64,000 bases of DNA from JBBRNH01 sp038230415 (GCA_038230415.1 JBBRNH010000004.1:1-64000); one strand, 5' to 3'; numbered from the stretch's first letter, positions 52,329 to 61,916 are shown. Program-made: numbers and translations. Notes: generated by a model from the sequence alone, not told the origin.

Positions 52329-53036
52329 TTACCAGTAGCGAAAAATGGTGGTGATGATTTTATACCCGGCCAGCACCGTGCCGCGCAGCGTTCCCGAAAT
52401 TTTCGAGTGGCCGATGCGCCTGCGGTAACTCACCGGCACCTCTGCCGACGAAAACCCGGCTTTGGCCGCTTTGAGCTGCATTTCCACCGTCCAGCCGTAG
52501 GTTTTGTCCTGCATATCGAGGGCCAGCAGCGTACTGAATTTAATGGCGCGAAACGGGCCGAGGTCGGTGTAACGAACGCCATAAATCAGTCGTAACAAAT
52601 TGGTAGCTAACCAGTTGCCAAACACCTGTTGCGGAGTCATGGAGCCGCGCTGCCGGTTGCCCAACGCCCGTGACCCAATCACCAGATCAATGTTATCCCG
52701 AACAATTGGCTCGATCAGCGTTGGCATTTCGGCGGGAAAATCGGAATAGTCGGCATCTAAAAACACCACAATATCGGGTTGGGGCCTGAGCGTTTGGGCG
52801 TAGGCAATGCCGCACAAACACGCCCGCCCGTAGCCGGGAATCGGTTCGTGCAGTACGGTGGCCCCGGCGCGGGCAGCTTCACGGGCGGTTTGATCGTTCG
52901 AGTTGTTATTGACCACGATCACCTCGCTCACTAAGCCAGCAGGAATCTCGCGCACCACCTTGCCAACGGAATTCTCTTCGTTAAAAGCCGGAATAATGAC
53001 CACCGGGCCGCGAATGGCAATAACCGGCCCGCTCAT
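52329..53036 (-). CDS. Family 2 glycosyltransferase, dolichol-phosphate-mannose synthase-like
   Basis: 235-aa GT2 enzyme. N-terminal VVIIPAFNEENSVGKVV, nucleotide-sugar DXD-like VVFLDADYSDFP, LVIGSRALGNRQRGSMT, and WTVEMQLKAAKAG. No membrane helices at the end, so it resembles soluble polyprenyl-phosphate mannose synthases that feed a GT-C enzyme. Its start overlaps the upstream gene stop by 4 bases, and the GT87-like gene follows 3 bases later, so the three are one operon. Confidence 0.9.
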   Translation of the reverse strand: MSGPVIAIRGPVVIIPAFNEENSVGKVVREIPAGLVSEVIVVNNNSNDQTAREAARAGATVLHEPIPGYGRACLCGIAYAQTLRPQPDIVVFLDADYSDFPAEMPTLIEPIVRDNIDLVIGSRALGNRQRGSMTPQQVFGNWLATNLLRLIYGVRYTDLGPFRAIKFSTLLALDMQDKTYGWTVEMQLKAAKAGFSSAEVPVSYRRRIGHSKISGTLRGTVLAGYKIITTIFRYW

Positions 53037-53668
53037 AGCTGCCGGGCGGGGTTTTGCTCATAATCGACCCATTCGTCAATGTCGGTTAGCTCGTCTAATA
53101 AGCTCAGCGTCAGGCCGTTTTGCCGGATTATGGCCTCGGTACGCGCCCGCAGGTCGGGCTGACTCCAGGGCAGGGTGTCGGCAAACAGAGCCGGATGCAC
53201 TTGCTTCATACCCAGCAGGTAATACCCGCCATCGGTGGCCGGGCCAATCACTACGTCGGCGGTGTCGAGAGCGGCAAAGGCGCGGTTGAGGTGGCCGGCC
53301 GTGAGCGTCAGGCAATCACTACCGATGATAACCACCCGACCGGCCCCGGCCCGAAACTGTTCCTGAAAAGCGGTGAGCATCCGGTGGCCGAGGTCGTTGG
53401 TAACGGTTGGGTTGCCGATCTGTATCCGTTTCTGGTAGTTGTTCCAGCCATCGTTGGCGTTGACAAAATCGCCGTAATAAACCATAATTTGGCGGTCGCT
53501 ATCGTCCGGCTTGCTGGCGGCAAATTCTGCCGCAACCTGCTGTGTATAAGCCAACAAATGCTCATAAACAGCCACAGCAACCGCGTTGCCAACGGTGCGG
53601 GCGATGCGGGTTTTGACCGTGCCGGGAACGGGATTCTTGACGAAAATAAGCAAGTGTTCGGGAGTCAT
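53033..53668 (-). CDS. TIGR04282-type glycosyltransferase (arsenosugar-synthesis family)
   Basis: 211-aa nucleotidyl/glycosyltransferase-like protein. LLIFVKNPVPGTVKTRIA at the start, GRVVIIGSDCLTLT and VVIGPATDGGYYLLGMKQVHP are signatures of the TIGR04282 family, placed in arsenosugar synthesis and related to CofC-like transferases. First gene of the three-gene glycosyltransferase run; 35 bases downstream of nuoD, so possibly co-transcribed with it. Arsenosugar function is not demonstrated; no arsenic gene is adjacent. Confidence 0.85.
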   Translation of the reverse strand: MTPEHLLIFVKNPVPGTVKTRIARTVGNAVAVAVYEHLLAYTQQVAAEFAASKPDDSDRQIMVYYGDFVNANDGWNNYQKRIQIGNPTVTNDLGHRMLTAFQEQFRAGAGRVVIIGSDCLTLTAGHLNRAFAALDTADVVIGPATDGGYYLLGMKQVHPALFADTLPWSQPDLRARTEAIIRQNGLTLSLLDELTDIDEWVDYEQNPARQL

Positions 53669-53703
53669 AGCAGGTGGGGTATAACTGTATTGTCAATTTG
53701 TTG

Positions 53704-54921
53704 TCAACGATCTACTTCGCCCATCACCACGTCAATCGAACCCAGAATCGCTACCAAATCGGCAATCATGGCACCCTGACTGATGGCGGGCAGCACCGAC
53801 AGGTTGTTGAACGAACACGCCCGGCACTTGGCCCGCACCGGCACGTCGGCGCGGCCATCGGTACGGAAGAAAAACCCTAATTCGCCCTTCGCGCTCTCGC
53901 CCCGAACGTAAATATCCATTGCCTTAGGTCTGATTTTTTTGGGCAACAACGCCTGCGGGTCAAAGTCGCGGGTGCGGGGGTGGTCGGTGGTGAGTTTGGT
54001 CAGGCACTGCTCCACAATCTTCAGCGACTCGTAGCACTCCTGCACCCGCACGTTGTTGCGGTCCCAGCAATCGCCAACGGTGCCAACGGTGCCGGTGCCG
54101 ATGGGAATGTCGAAATCGAGGTCGGGATACACCGAGTAGCCATCCACGCGCCGGAGGTCGTAGCGCAGGCCCGACCCACGCAGCACCGGCCCCGAACAGC
54201 CGTAGTTTATCGCCACCGCCAGCGGCAACACGCCCACGTTGGCCGTGCGTTTCACAAAAATCTCGTTCTCGATTACCACCGTCTGCAACTCGGTCAGTTT
54301 GGGCCGCAGGTAAGTGATAAACTCACGGCAGCGGGCCTCAAACCCAACGGGCAGGTCATAAAACAGCCCGCCAATCCAGATGTAGTTATAGAGCATCCTG
54401 GCTCCGCTAACCCATTCCAAGAGCCGCTGAATGTGTTCGCGGTCGCGCATGAGCCACAAAAACGGCGTGTACGCGCCAATGTCCAGCGCGTAGGTGCCGA
54501 TGCCGACAAAGTGCGAAGCTATCCGGTTGAGTTCGGCCACCAAAACCCGGATGTACTCGATGCGTTTGGGGATGTCGTGTTCGATACCGAGCATCTTCTC
54601 CACGCCCATCACCCACACGTGTTCGGCGTTCATGGCCGCGAGGTAATCGAGCCGGTCAACAAACGGGATGGCCTGGTTAAAGGGCAGGGCTTCGGCGTGT
54701 TTCTCAAAGCAGCGGTGCAAATAGCCGAGGTGCGGCACCACATCCACAATGATTTCGCCATCGGCCACCACTTCGAGCCGCAATACGCCGTGCGTGGAGG
54801 GGTGCTGCGGCCCCATGTTCAGAATCATCTGCCCTTCGGCAAGGTCTTCGGGCCGGTGTACCGACGGGTCAGAAGCGCGGAAATTGCCGGGGGCGTATTC
54901 GTATTCGAGCGTCTTTTTCAT
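53704..54921 (-). CDS. nuoD: NADH-quinone oxidoreductase subunit D
   Basis: 405-aa 49-kDa-type subunit of respiratory complex I, peripheral arm, forming part of the quinone site. Motifs: NMGPQHPSTHGVLRLEV, PHLGYLHRCFEKHAEALPF, and the C-terminal PVRAKCRACSFNNLSVLP. Other nuo genes are not in the window. ATG at 54921 follows a 77-base intergenic region shared with the photolyase gene. Confidence 0.97.
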   Translation of the reverse strand: MKKTLEYEYAPGNFRASDPSVHRPEDLAEGQMILNMGPQHPSTHGVLRLEVVADGEIIVDVVPHLGYLHRCFEKHAEALPFNQAIPFVDRLDYLAAMNAEHVWVMGVEKMLGIEHDIPKRIEYIRVLVAELNRIASHFVGIGTYALDIGAYTPFLWLMRDREHIQRLLEWVSGARMLYNYIWIGGLFYDLPVGFEARCREFITYLRPKLTELQTVVIENEIFVKRTANVGVLPLAVAINYGCSGPVLRGSGLRYDLRRVDGYSVYPDLDFDIPIGTGTVGTVGDCWDRNNVRVQECYESLKIVEQCLTKLTTDHPRTRDFDPQALLPKKIRPKAMDIYVRGESAKGELGFFFRTDGRADVPVRAKCRACSFNNLSVLPAISQGAMIADLVAILGSIDVVMGEVDR

Positions 54922-55001
54922 GGTTTGTTGCGGTCAAAATTACAAACAACTACGCGGTCTTTGCTGTTCGCTGATAACTGTTCATTGTTAATCATTCATT
55001 G

Positions 55002-56450
55002 ATGAAACGCATTGTTTATTGGTTCCGTAACGACCTCCGCCTGCACGATAACGAAGGCTTTCTGACTGCCACCGAACGCGCCGATCAGGTGCTGCCCGTG
55101 TTTATTTTTGACCCGCGCCTGTTCAACGAACACCCCCGGCTTGGTTTCCGAAAAACGGGCGTTTTCCGGGCTAACTTTCTGATCGAAAGCGTGATGGATC
55201 TGCGCCGGTCGCTCCGAAACCGGGGTGCCAACCTCATCGTGCGCGTCGGTAATCCTGCCGAAATCCTGTGCGAACTCGCCAAAGAAACCGGCGCGATGGC
55301 CGTATATGCCAGCAAGGAAGTGACCGCCGAAGAAACCAACGTGGAGGCCGACCTGAACAAAAAACTCAAACCGCTCAATATTGACCTCGACCTGTTCTGG
55401 ATGAGTACGCTGTATCACGTCCGGGATTTGCCGTTCGAGGTTGCCCGGTTGCCCGACGTATTCAGTCAGTTCAGAAATCAGGTTGAAAAACGGGCCAAAG
55501 TCCGGCAATCCTTCGAGACTCCCGAAGATATAGAACTCGTGCCGGGCGTTGCGCCGGGCGATATGCCCACCTTAGCCACGTTTGGGTTTGATGCCGATAC
55601 GCAAAACATGGCCCTGCAACCCGACCCGCGCCGGGCGGTGCCGTTCCGGGGGGGCGAAACCGTTGCCCTCGACCGGCTGAACCGCTATTTGTGGGATACC
55701 GACCTGATTGCGACCTACAAAGAAACCCGCAACGGACTGTTGGGCGAAGATTATTCATCGAAATTCTCGGCGTGGCTATCCAACGGCTGTCTCTCACCCC
55801 GGATGATTTACGACGAAGTCGTGCGCTACGAAGACGAGCGCACCCGAAATGACTCGACCTACTGGCTGATTTTTGAACTGATCTGGCGCGATTTTTTCCG
55901 GTTCGTCGCCCTCAAATTCGGCACGAGAATCTTTAAGGTTTCGGGTATCAATCACGATCTGAAAAAGACCTTCCGGCGCGACGAAAACCTGTTTTTGAAA
56001 TGGGCCGAGGGCGAAACGGGCATCCCGTTCATTGATGCCAATATGCGCGAGATGAACGCCAGCGGCTTCATGAGCAACCGGGGCCGCCAGAATGTGGGTA
56101 GCTTTCTGGTCAAAGACCTCGGCATTGACTGGACCTGGGGCGCGGCTTATTTCGAGAGTTTGTTAGTTGACTATGACCCGTGCAGCAACTGGGGCAACTG
56201 GAACTACGTGGCTGGTGTGGGCAACGACCCGCGCGAAGACCGTTATTTCAACATCCTGACCCAGGCCACCCGCTACGACGAGAAAGGAGACTACGTGAAA
56301 CACTGGCTCCCCGAACTCGCCACCGTACCGCCCGACCGGGTGCATATCGTCTCGAACCTGAGCCGGGCGCAGCAGGAGCAGTTTGGCGTGTCGCTCGGCG
56401 GCAATTACCCGATGCCGGTGATTAACCCCAACAAATGGATGAAAAAGTAA
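55002..56450 (+). CDS. Cryptochrome/photolyase family, DASH-type
   Basis: 482-aa flavoprotein of the CryDASH group, which repairs cyclobutane dimers in single-stranded or looped DNA. N-terminal Rossmann-like domain starting KRIVYWFRNDLRLHDNEG, and C-terminal FAD domain: KFSAWLSNGCLSPR, FIDANMREMNASGFMSNRGR, ESLLVDYDPCSNWGNWNY and VAGVGNDPREDRYFNI. These last segments are characteristic of the DASH branch. The ATG at 55002 is used; a TTG 3 bases earlier adds only one residue. Confidence 0.94.
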   Translation: MKRIVYWFRNDLRLHDNEGFLTATERADQVLPVFIFDPRLFNEHPRLGFRKTGVFRANFLIESVMDLRRSLRNRGANLIVRVGNPAEILCELAKETGAMAVYASKEVTAEETNVEADLNKKLKPLNIDLDLFWMSTLYHVRDLPFEVARLPDVFSQFRNQVEKRAKVRQSFETPEDIELVPGVAPGDMPTLATFGFDADTQNMALQPDPRRAVPFRGGETVALDRLNRYLWDTDLIATYKETRNGLLGEDYSSKFSAWLSNGCLSPRMIYDEVVRYEDERTRNDSTYWLIFELIWRDFFRFVALKFGTRIFKVSGINHDLKKTFRRDENLFLKWAEGETGIPFIDANMREMNASGFMSNRGRQNVGSFLVKDLGIDWTWGAAYFESLLVDYDPCSNWGNWNYVAGVGNDPREDRYFNILTQATRYDEKGDYVKHWLPELATVPPDRVHIVSNLSRAQQEQFGVSLGGNYPMPVINPNKWMKK

Positions 56451-56487
56451 AGGGCGTTATCGTTGAGAAACTAAACGCCCGCTGACT

Positions 56488-56706
56488 ATGACAACCGCCC
56501 AGGTTTTATTCGAGCAATACAAAGTGCTGCCTTCGCGCATTCGGCACGAGTTGAAAGAACTCATCAACGATGATGACGACGATGAGAGAGTCCCGCTGCG
56601 GGAGCAGATTCGGTAGGGAATGAAAGAAATCCGGTTGATTAAAGACGGGAAATTAAAGGCTAAATTACTCAGCGAAGTACTACGGGAGATTCGGGATGAA
56701 GCCTAA
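56488..56706 (+). pseudogene. Broken antitoxin gene with internal amber stop
   Basis: Read in one frame from ATG 56488: MTTAQVLFEQYKVLPSRIRH... up to REQIR, TAG at 56614-56616, then in the same frame GMKEIRLIKDGKLKAKLL... to TAA at 56704. Joined across the stop it is a 72-residue protein resembling antitoxins of RelE/ParE-type modules. A single base change (CAG to TAG) would explain the break. Confidence 0.65.
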
Positions 56707-56883
56707 AATTATCGCGCTGACCTACGGGTTGTGACGTACTATGTTGACCAAGTCGGTGATGAAGAAACTGTGTGTTTAGTCACGATTTACGACAAGTCAG
56801 AAGAGGCCACTATCACCAAAGCTGACCTCCGTGTTATTGTTCAGGAAGCCCTGACCGAAGAAACCGACGAGACCGAAGAATGA
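56707..56883 (+). pseudogene. C-terminal remnant of a RelE/ParE-type toxin
   Basis: After the TAA at 56704 the same frame stays open for 58 codons: NYRADLRVVTYYVDQVGDEE, VCLVTIYDKSEEA and KADLRVIVQEALTEE. This is the beta-sheet end and C-terminal helix of RelE-type toxins; the N-terminal half is missing, so an internal deletion seems to have joined the antitoxin end to the middle of the toxin. No start codon. Confidence 0.65.
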
Positions 56884-56891
56884 TCGCGGGC

Positions 56892-58622
56892 TTACTTCGG
56901 GCAGTTCTGGCAGAGCGACAGCGTTACGGGCTTTGGCATCGTGGCCCGGCCCAGATACACCTCGTCGCCGGTGAGGTTAATCTGCGTCATAAAATCATAA
57001 CCATCCTGCTGGTAGCGCACCATCATTGCCGTTTGCTGGTCGGGGGTTGCGTAGGGCCGGTGGGCGGCAATGAGAATCTGGTTGCCGCTCACAATAGCCC
57101 GCGCAAAGGGTAAGTTGTTCACCTTCAGGTCGCGGGCGGTGTATTTGTGCCAGGTTGCGCCCCCGTCAAACGAGCAGTCGGTGTTTTGGTTGAGGTATTT
57201 TTCGCGGCCCGAAAACAGGTCGCGGTGATGGTTGAATAACCGCCACAGCCCGTGCAGATAATGTTCGTAGCAGGTGTAATTCCGGTCGCTTTCCAGGCCC
57301 TTTTTCGGGTCATTGGCGGGGGGTGTATTCTGGTTAGGAAACAAATCAACCACATCGTCCCAAAACAGTACGCCGTCGGCCCCGGTAAACCAGTAAAAGA
57401 TGGCGGTTCCTTCGGCAACGGCGGGCGGAGCGGGGTAGTCGGCGCGGTTGCGGCTGAACGGCCCGTCGCTTTGGGTATTGAACAGCCACTGCCAGGCGAT
57501 GCGTTTTTTAGGGGAGAGGGCCAGGTTCACTTCCTGCTCGCCGAGCAGCGCGGCCAGCCAGTGCTTGCCCAGCAATTCGTCGCTGTGCCAGCCTTCCGGC
57601 GTACCCGTCCAGGTTGGGGGCGGGGTGTAGGCTAAGTGTTCGTACACGTAATAGGTGCCGGGCATCTGAAAATCAACTAATTCGCCAAACGATTTACCCA
57701 CAATCCGGTCGGGCATCCCCTGATCGCGTGACGATGGTACGCCCTGCCCCAGAAAACCACCGTTCTGATCGTAAACCGTTCGGTTGGGGTCTGCGTCGGT
57801 GTGAGCGGCTTTGCGGTTCCAGAATGGATCAATGGTTGCGTCGTAATCGCTCTGGCGGGTGGCCCCGTAGCTGTTGTGCGGCACCGGCCCGATGGAGCCA
57901 ATCTCTGTGGCCGCGCTCGAACTGTCGCGTAAGGCCTGCATCATCATCACATACAGGTTGGTCTGGTGCTGTTGGCTATTGGCAGACACGCCTTCGTTCT
58001 CGATGTCTAAAAAAACACGCCCGTAGGTGTTGATCTCCCCCGTTAGCGGGCAGTCGCCGAAGGTTTTGCAGCCGCCATCGAGTTCATACATGGCCTGACC
58101 GAGACTATTGCGGAAATACGGATCATCTTTCGGGCGGATAAATTTGGTGAACGGGGCGTATTCGGCATCTCTGGCCCAGGCCAGATTGAAGGGATTGCCC
58201 GGCGGGTCATAAAAATAATTGCGGGCTACGGCCAATGCCCGGCGGCTCTGCACGAGTCGGCTTTTCCAGCCCGTCGGTTTGGTGTTAAAACCAGGAATAT
58301 ACTGTTCGTCGTCGGTCATCCGGGTGCGTTCGAGGGCCGTGAAGCCGCGCCGGAACAGTTTGTCCCAGTCCTGATTTACGTGCAGGTTGCGCCCGGCCCC
58401 GTTGAAGGTGACTGATTTACCGGCAGGCAGGTAAAAGTCACCCACCACGTCAATATTCCAGTACCCTTTTTGGTTGGCGGGCGTGGGTGTAAACGGGCTT
58501 TTGGGCGTGGGCTTAAGCGGCACGAGTGGTTGTGCTACTGCTACTGCCGATGGGCCGATTGCCGCCAGCGTAACCCAAAACAAAGCACCGACGCATAAAC
58601 CCGATGTAAATAGACGATTCAT
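56892..58622 (-). CDS. Secreted protein of unknown function, 576 aa
   Basis: Exported protein with a signal peptide (GALFWVTLAAIGPSAVAVAQ) that I do not recognise. It is Tyr/Trp/Asp/Asn-rich, globular and without repeats; GRVFLDIENEGVSA (Asp and Glu separated by one residue) resembles acid pairs of TIM-barrel glycosidases, and WQWLFNTQSDGPFSRNRADY and GADGVLFWDDVVDLF also have a glycosidase look. It lies beside an alpha-L-rhamnosidase-type gene, divergently. Carbohydrate activity is therefore possible but is an inference. Confidence 0.8.
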   Translation of the reverse strand: MNRLFTSGLCVGALFWVTLAAIGPSAVAVAQPLVPLKPTPKSPFTPTPANQKGYWNIDVVGDFYLPAGKSVTFNGAGRNLHVNQDWDKLFRRGFTALERTRMTDDEQYIPGFNTKPTGWKSRLVQSRRALAVARNYFYDPPGNPFNLAWARDAEYAPFTKFIRPKDDPYFRNSLGQAMYELDGGCKTFGDCPLTGEINTYGRVFLDIENEGVSANSQQHQTNLYVMMMQALRDSSSAATEIGSIGPVPHNSYGATRQSDYDATIDPFWNRKAAHTDADPNRTVYDQNGGFLGQGVPSSRDQGMPDRIVGKSFGELVDFQMPGTYYVYEHLAYTPPPTWTGTPEGWHSDELLGKHWLAALLGEQEVNLALSPKKRIAWQWLFNTQSDGPFSRNRADYPAPPAVAEGTAIFYWFTGADGVLFWDDVVDLFPNQNTPPANDPKKGLESDRNYTCYEHYLHGLWRLFNHHRDLFSGREKYLNQNTDCSFDGGATWHKYTARDLKVNNLPFARAIVSGNQILIAAHRPYATPDQQTAMMVRYQQDGYDFMTQINLTGDEVYLGRATMPKPVTLSLCQNCPK

Positions 58623-58725
58623 GGAGTATAGTAAATTGTGAATGACGAGGCTACAAACCCGTTGTCAAGAAGTGTGCCAGTCTCTTGATTTTTCCTACCT
58701 TTCTCGCGCTTAAATCATCTGCTTT

Positions 58726-61158
58726 ATGTTCATTCGCTTTCTTTTTGTGTGGTTGTTAGTCAGCAGCACCGCTTTTGCCCAAACGCCCGGCCCGCTCCCG
58801 GCCCACCCCAACACGGCTGAACCGGCCCCGCGCTGGTCTGTCGGCTACTGGGATGCCCGCTGGATAACCTGTGGCAGCGGCCAGCCGCCCACCGCCCCGG
58901 CCCGGCAATACGGCGTGTATCATTTCAGGAAAACCATTGACCTGGCCCAAAAACCCGCGCAGTTCATCGTTCACGTCTCGGCTGATAACCGCTACCGGCT
59001 GTTTGTCAACGGCAAGGCGGTTGGCTTCGGCCCGGCCCGCTCGGATACCCAAAACTGGCACTACGAAACGCTTGACCTCGCACCATATTTGCAAACTGGT
59101 CCCAACGTGATAGCCGCGCAGGTCTGGTATCTGAACGACTCGGCCCCGTTTGCCCAGATGAGCTACCAACTCGGCTTTATCATGCAGGGCGATGGCGACG
59201 CGGAGAAAATTATAAACACCGGCCCCGGCTGGAAAGTCTGGCAAAACCCGGCCTACGAACCCCATAAAGCCCCCAACCTGAACACGTATCTGGTCGTTGG
59301 TGATGGCGACCGCGTGGATGCCGCCCGTTATCCCTGGGGTTGGGAACGGCCCGGTTTCGATGATAAAGCCTGGCCCGCAGCCCAGCCGCTCTGGTTCACG
59401 GCTAAAACACGCGGCTACGGCACCGACGGTAACTGGGCGTTGGCCCGCCGAACGATTCCGATGATGGAAGACCGCCCCGAACGGCTTAAAACCGTTCGGC
59501 GGGCCGAATACGTGAAAATGCCCGACACGTTTTTGCAGGGGAAATCGCCGGTGACGGTTCCGGCGCAGACGCGGGCCGTGTTCCTTCTCGATCAGGGATA
59601 CCTCACCAACGCCTATCCCGAACTGACCGTGAGTAGTGGCAAAGGCGCAACCGTTACCCTGGCCTACGCCGAAGCCCTCGTGGATGCCAAGCGGCAAAAA
59701 GGTAATCGCAACGACATCGAGGGCCGGAAATTAATCGGTATCGAAGACCAGTTTCTGCCCGACGGAGCCGCCAACCGCCTGTTTCGTCCGCTCTGGTTCC
59801 GTACCTATCGCTACCTGCAAATCACCGTCGAAACCAACCGGGAGCCGTTGATCCTGAACGACTTAATCGGGCAGTTCACGGGGTATCCATTTCAGGAAAA
59901 AGCCGCCTTTGCCAGCAGCGACAGCACCTTGCGCGGCATCTGGGACGCGGGCTGGCGCACGGCGCGGCTCTGCGCGGGTGAGACGTATTTCGACTGCCCC
60001 TACTACGAACAGTTGCAGTACGTGGGCGATACGCGGGTACAGGCCATGATTTCACTGTATGTGGCCGGCGACGACCGGCTCATGAAAAAGGCCATTCTCG
60101 ATTATGACCACAGCCGGTTTAACGACGGCCTGACTCAAAGCCGCTACCCATCGGCTGATTTTCAGGTGATTCCCACGTTTTCGCTGTTCTGGGTCTGCAT
60201 GATTCATGACTACTGGATGCACCGGCAAGACGACAATTTTGTGAAACAGATGCTGCCCGGCATCGCGCAGGTGCTGGCCTGGCACGAAGCCCGATTAGAC
60301 AAATCGGGGCTGAACGGCACGCTGGAATGGTGGAATTTTGTGGACTGGTGCTGGCCCTGGAACGAAACCGAACGCACGGGCGGAGTACCGCCGGGCAATA
60401 CGGGTGGCGGGTCATCAATCCTGACCCTGCAACAAGCCTACACCCTCGACCGGGCCGCCGACCTGATGGCGCATTACGGCCAAAACGATCAGGCCGCGCA
60501 CTACCGCAGTCTGGCCCTCCGCATGAAAAAAGCGGTGCTGGAACGTTGCTACGATGCCGGCCGGGGCCTGATGGCCGATACGCCGGTGGGTTCTGGTGCC
60601 AACACAAGAACGTTTAGCCAGCACGCCAACATCCTCGCCGTGCTGACCGATGCCGTGCCGGTGGCGCAGCAACGCGCCCTGTTGAAACGCGCTATGGCCG
60701 ATACGAGCCTGACGCAGGCCACGTTTTATTTTAAGTTCTATCTGTTTCAGGCGCTCAAAAAAACCGGAATGGGCGATCAACTCCTTCCGCAACTGCAACC
60801 CTGGCGCACCATGCTCGCTACCGGCCTGACCACCTTTGCCGAGCAGCCCGAACCAACGCGCTCCGACTGCCACGCCTGGAGCGCGTCGCCGGTGTATGAA
60901 TTTATCAGCACCGTTTGCGGCATTAACTCCGCCGAGCCGGGCTTCCGCAGCGTCCGTATCGAGCCGTTCTTAGGCGAACTCAAAACCGTATCGGGCAAGA
61001 TGCCGCACCCATTAGGCGACGTGTCGGTGCAGTTTGTCAAAACCCCGACCGGCACCCTGACCGGCACTGTGACCCTGCCGCCCGGCCTGACCGGAACCCT
61101 GCGCTGGAACGGCAAAACGCAGGCGTTAGCAAGCGGAACGCAGCCGGTGGGGTTGTGA
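58726..61158 (+). CDS. Alpha-L-rhamnosidase-like glycoside hydrolase (GH78 family)
   Basis: 810-aa secreted enzyme: signal peptide ending in STAFAQ, an N-terminal beta-sandwich (YGVYHFRKTIDLAQ; FIVHVSADNRYRLFVNGKAV), an (alpha/alpha)6 catalytic barrel (about 390-740) and a C-terminal beta domain ending in PVGL. The barrel motif ETYFDCPYYEQLQYVGDTR carries the acid residues seen in GH78, and EWWNFVDWCWPWNE contributes further acidic and aromatic positions. It hydrolyses terminal alpha-L-rhamnose from plant or algal polysaccharides or glycosides. An 83-bp copy of its 3' end occurs downstream. Confidence 0.9.
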   Translation: MFIRFLFVWLLVSSTAFAQTPGPLPAHPNTAEPAPRWSVGYWDARWITCGSGQPPTAPARQYGVYHFRKTIDLAQKPAQFIVHVSADNRYRLFVNGKAVGFGPARSDTQNWHYETLDLAPYLQTGPNVIAAQVWYLNDSAPFAQMSYQLGFIMQGDGDAEKIINTGPGWKVWQNPAYEPHKAPNLNTYLVVGDGDRVDAARYPWGWERPGFDDKAWPAAQPLWFTAKTRGYGTDGNWALARRTIPMMEDRPERLKTVRRAEYVKMPDTFLQGKSPVTVPAQTRAVFLLDQGYLTNAYPELTVSSGKGATVTLAYAEALVDAKRQKGNRNDIEGRKLIGIEDQFLPDGAANRLFRPLWFRTYRYLQITVETNREPLILNDLIGQFTGYPFQEKAAFASSDSTLRGIWDAGWRTARLCAGETYFDCPYYEQLQYVGDTRVQAMISLYVAGDDRLMKKAILDYDHSRFNDGLTQSRYPSADFQVIPTFSLFWVCMIHDYWMHRQDDNFVKQMLPGIAQVLAWHEARLDKSGLNGTLEWWNFVDWCWPWNETERTGGVPPGNTGGGSSILTLQQAYTLDRAADLMAHYGQNDQAAHYRSLALRMKKAVLERCYDAGRGLMADTPVGSGANTRTFSQHANILAVLTDAVPVAQQRALLKRAMADTSLTQATFYFKFYLFQALKKTGMGDQLLPQLQPWRTMLATGLTTFAEQPEPTRSDCHAWSASPVYEFISTVCGINSAEPGFRSVRIEPFLGELKTVSGKMPHPLGDVSVQFVKTPTGTLTGTVTLPPGLTGTLRWNGKTQALASGTQPVGL

Positions 61159-61165
61159 TGCGGGG
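61083..61165 (+). repeat. 3' end of the GH78 gene, copy 1 of an 83-bp direct repeat
   Basis: Holds the last coding residues and stop codon of the GH78 gene. Matches 61988-62070 with 5 differences in 83 bases. Confidence 0.9.
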
Positions 61166-61220
61166 GTAGGGTAGGAGTATGTACTGGACTGATTATCAAA
61201 CTAATAGATAGAGAAAATAA

Positions 61221-61916
61221 ATGAATAAACTCATTTTTGTACTGACCGTAGTGTTTGGACAGGCGGCTTTCGGCCAGGAACATCTCGTTCCGGCCAATGA
61301 TTACTATTCTGCTTACCAATACCAGCATCGGTACTATAGCTTAGTTCGGCAGCGATTGATTGGAGACCTTAATGAGCGGGTTGTGGCACGGGTGATTGTC
61401 TTGCCTTCGTTTGAACCAGAGTATGTAGTAACGGTTGACTCATCCCGAAAAGGCTATTTCTTGCTTTACCGCACTTTTGAGAAGAGCATTTGGTATGCAC
61501 AGAATAAAGTAGTTTCTGACAGCATGATAACCGATAATGTACTTGGTAAAGTGGAATTCAGAAAATCAATCAGTGAAAAATTGGCGAAACTACTGAACGT
61601 CCTTTTCTTTGACCTTGCCAGCAAAGCGCGTTATCCCGATTTTGTATATGAAACGTTCAGGGGTAAAAAAACGCGGATGATTTCAATTGGCACTGACGGA
61701 ACGACCTACAATTTCATGGCATTTGGCTCTGGCTTTGGTATTCGATGCGGTGAAACGTGGTCTCCTAAAACGGGTTCATTAATGGATGAATTAGTTAAGG
61801 TCTCTGATTTGATGGTATCCGTTGCCCAGGAAGGATCGCCAGAAAGCCGATTACAGGAAGCTGCGGAAGCACTCCACAACAAAATTCAGAAAGACTCAGA
61901 AACTATAAAAAAATAA
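61221..61916 (+). CDS. Secreted hypothetical protein, AT-richer than neighbours
   Basis: 231-aa exported protein with a signal peptide ending in AAFGQ; I do not recognise it. Tyr-rich near the mature start (YYSAYQYQHRYYS), a central LLNVLFFDLASKARYPDFVY, and a C-terminal coiled-coil-like tail (ESRLQEAAEALHNKIQK). The gene is AT-richer than its neighbours and lies exactly between the two copies of the 83-bp repeat, which suggests a later insertion. Confidence 0.75.
   Translation: MNKLIFVLTVVFGQAAFGQEHLVPANDYYSAYQYQHRYYSLVRQRLIGDLNERVVARVIVLPSFEPEYVVTVDSSRKGYFLLYRTFEKSIWYAQNKVVSDSMITDNVLGKVEFRKSISEKLAKLLNVLFFDLASKARYPDFVYETFRGKKTRMISIGTDGTTYNFMAFGSGFGIRCGETWSPKTGSLMDELVKVSDLMVSVAQEGSPESRLQEAAEALHNKIQKDSETIKK

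Noticed and set aside
53980..55002. 340-aa ORF opposite nuoD
   Set aside because: Complementary frame of conserved nuoD; no independent motifs.
58756..59697. 313-aa ORF opposite the GH78 gene
   Set aside because: Shadow frame; composition follows the third-position bias of the sense gene.
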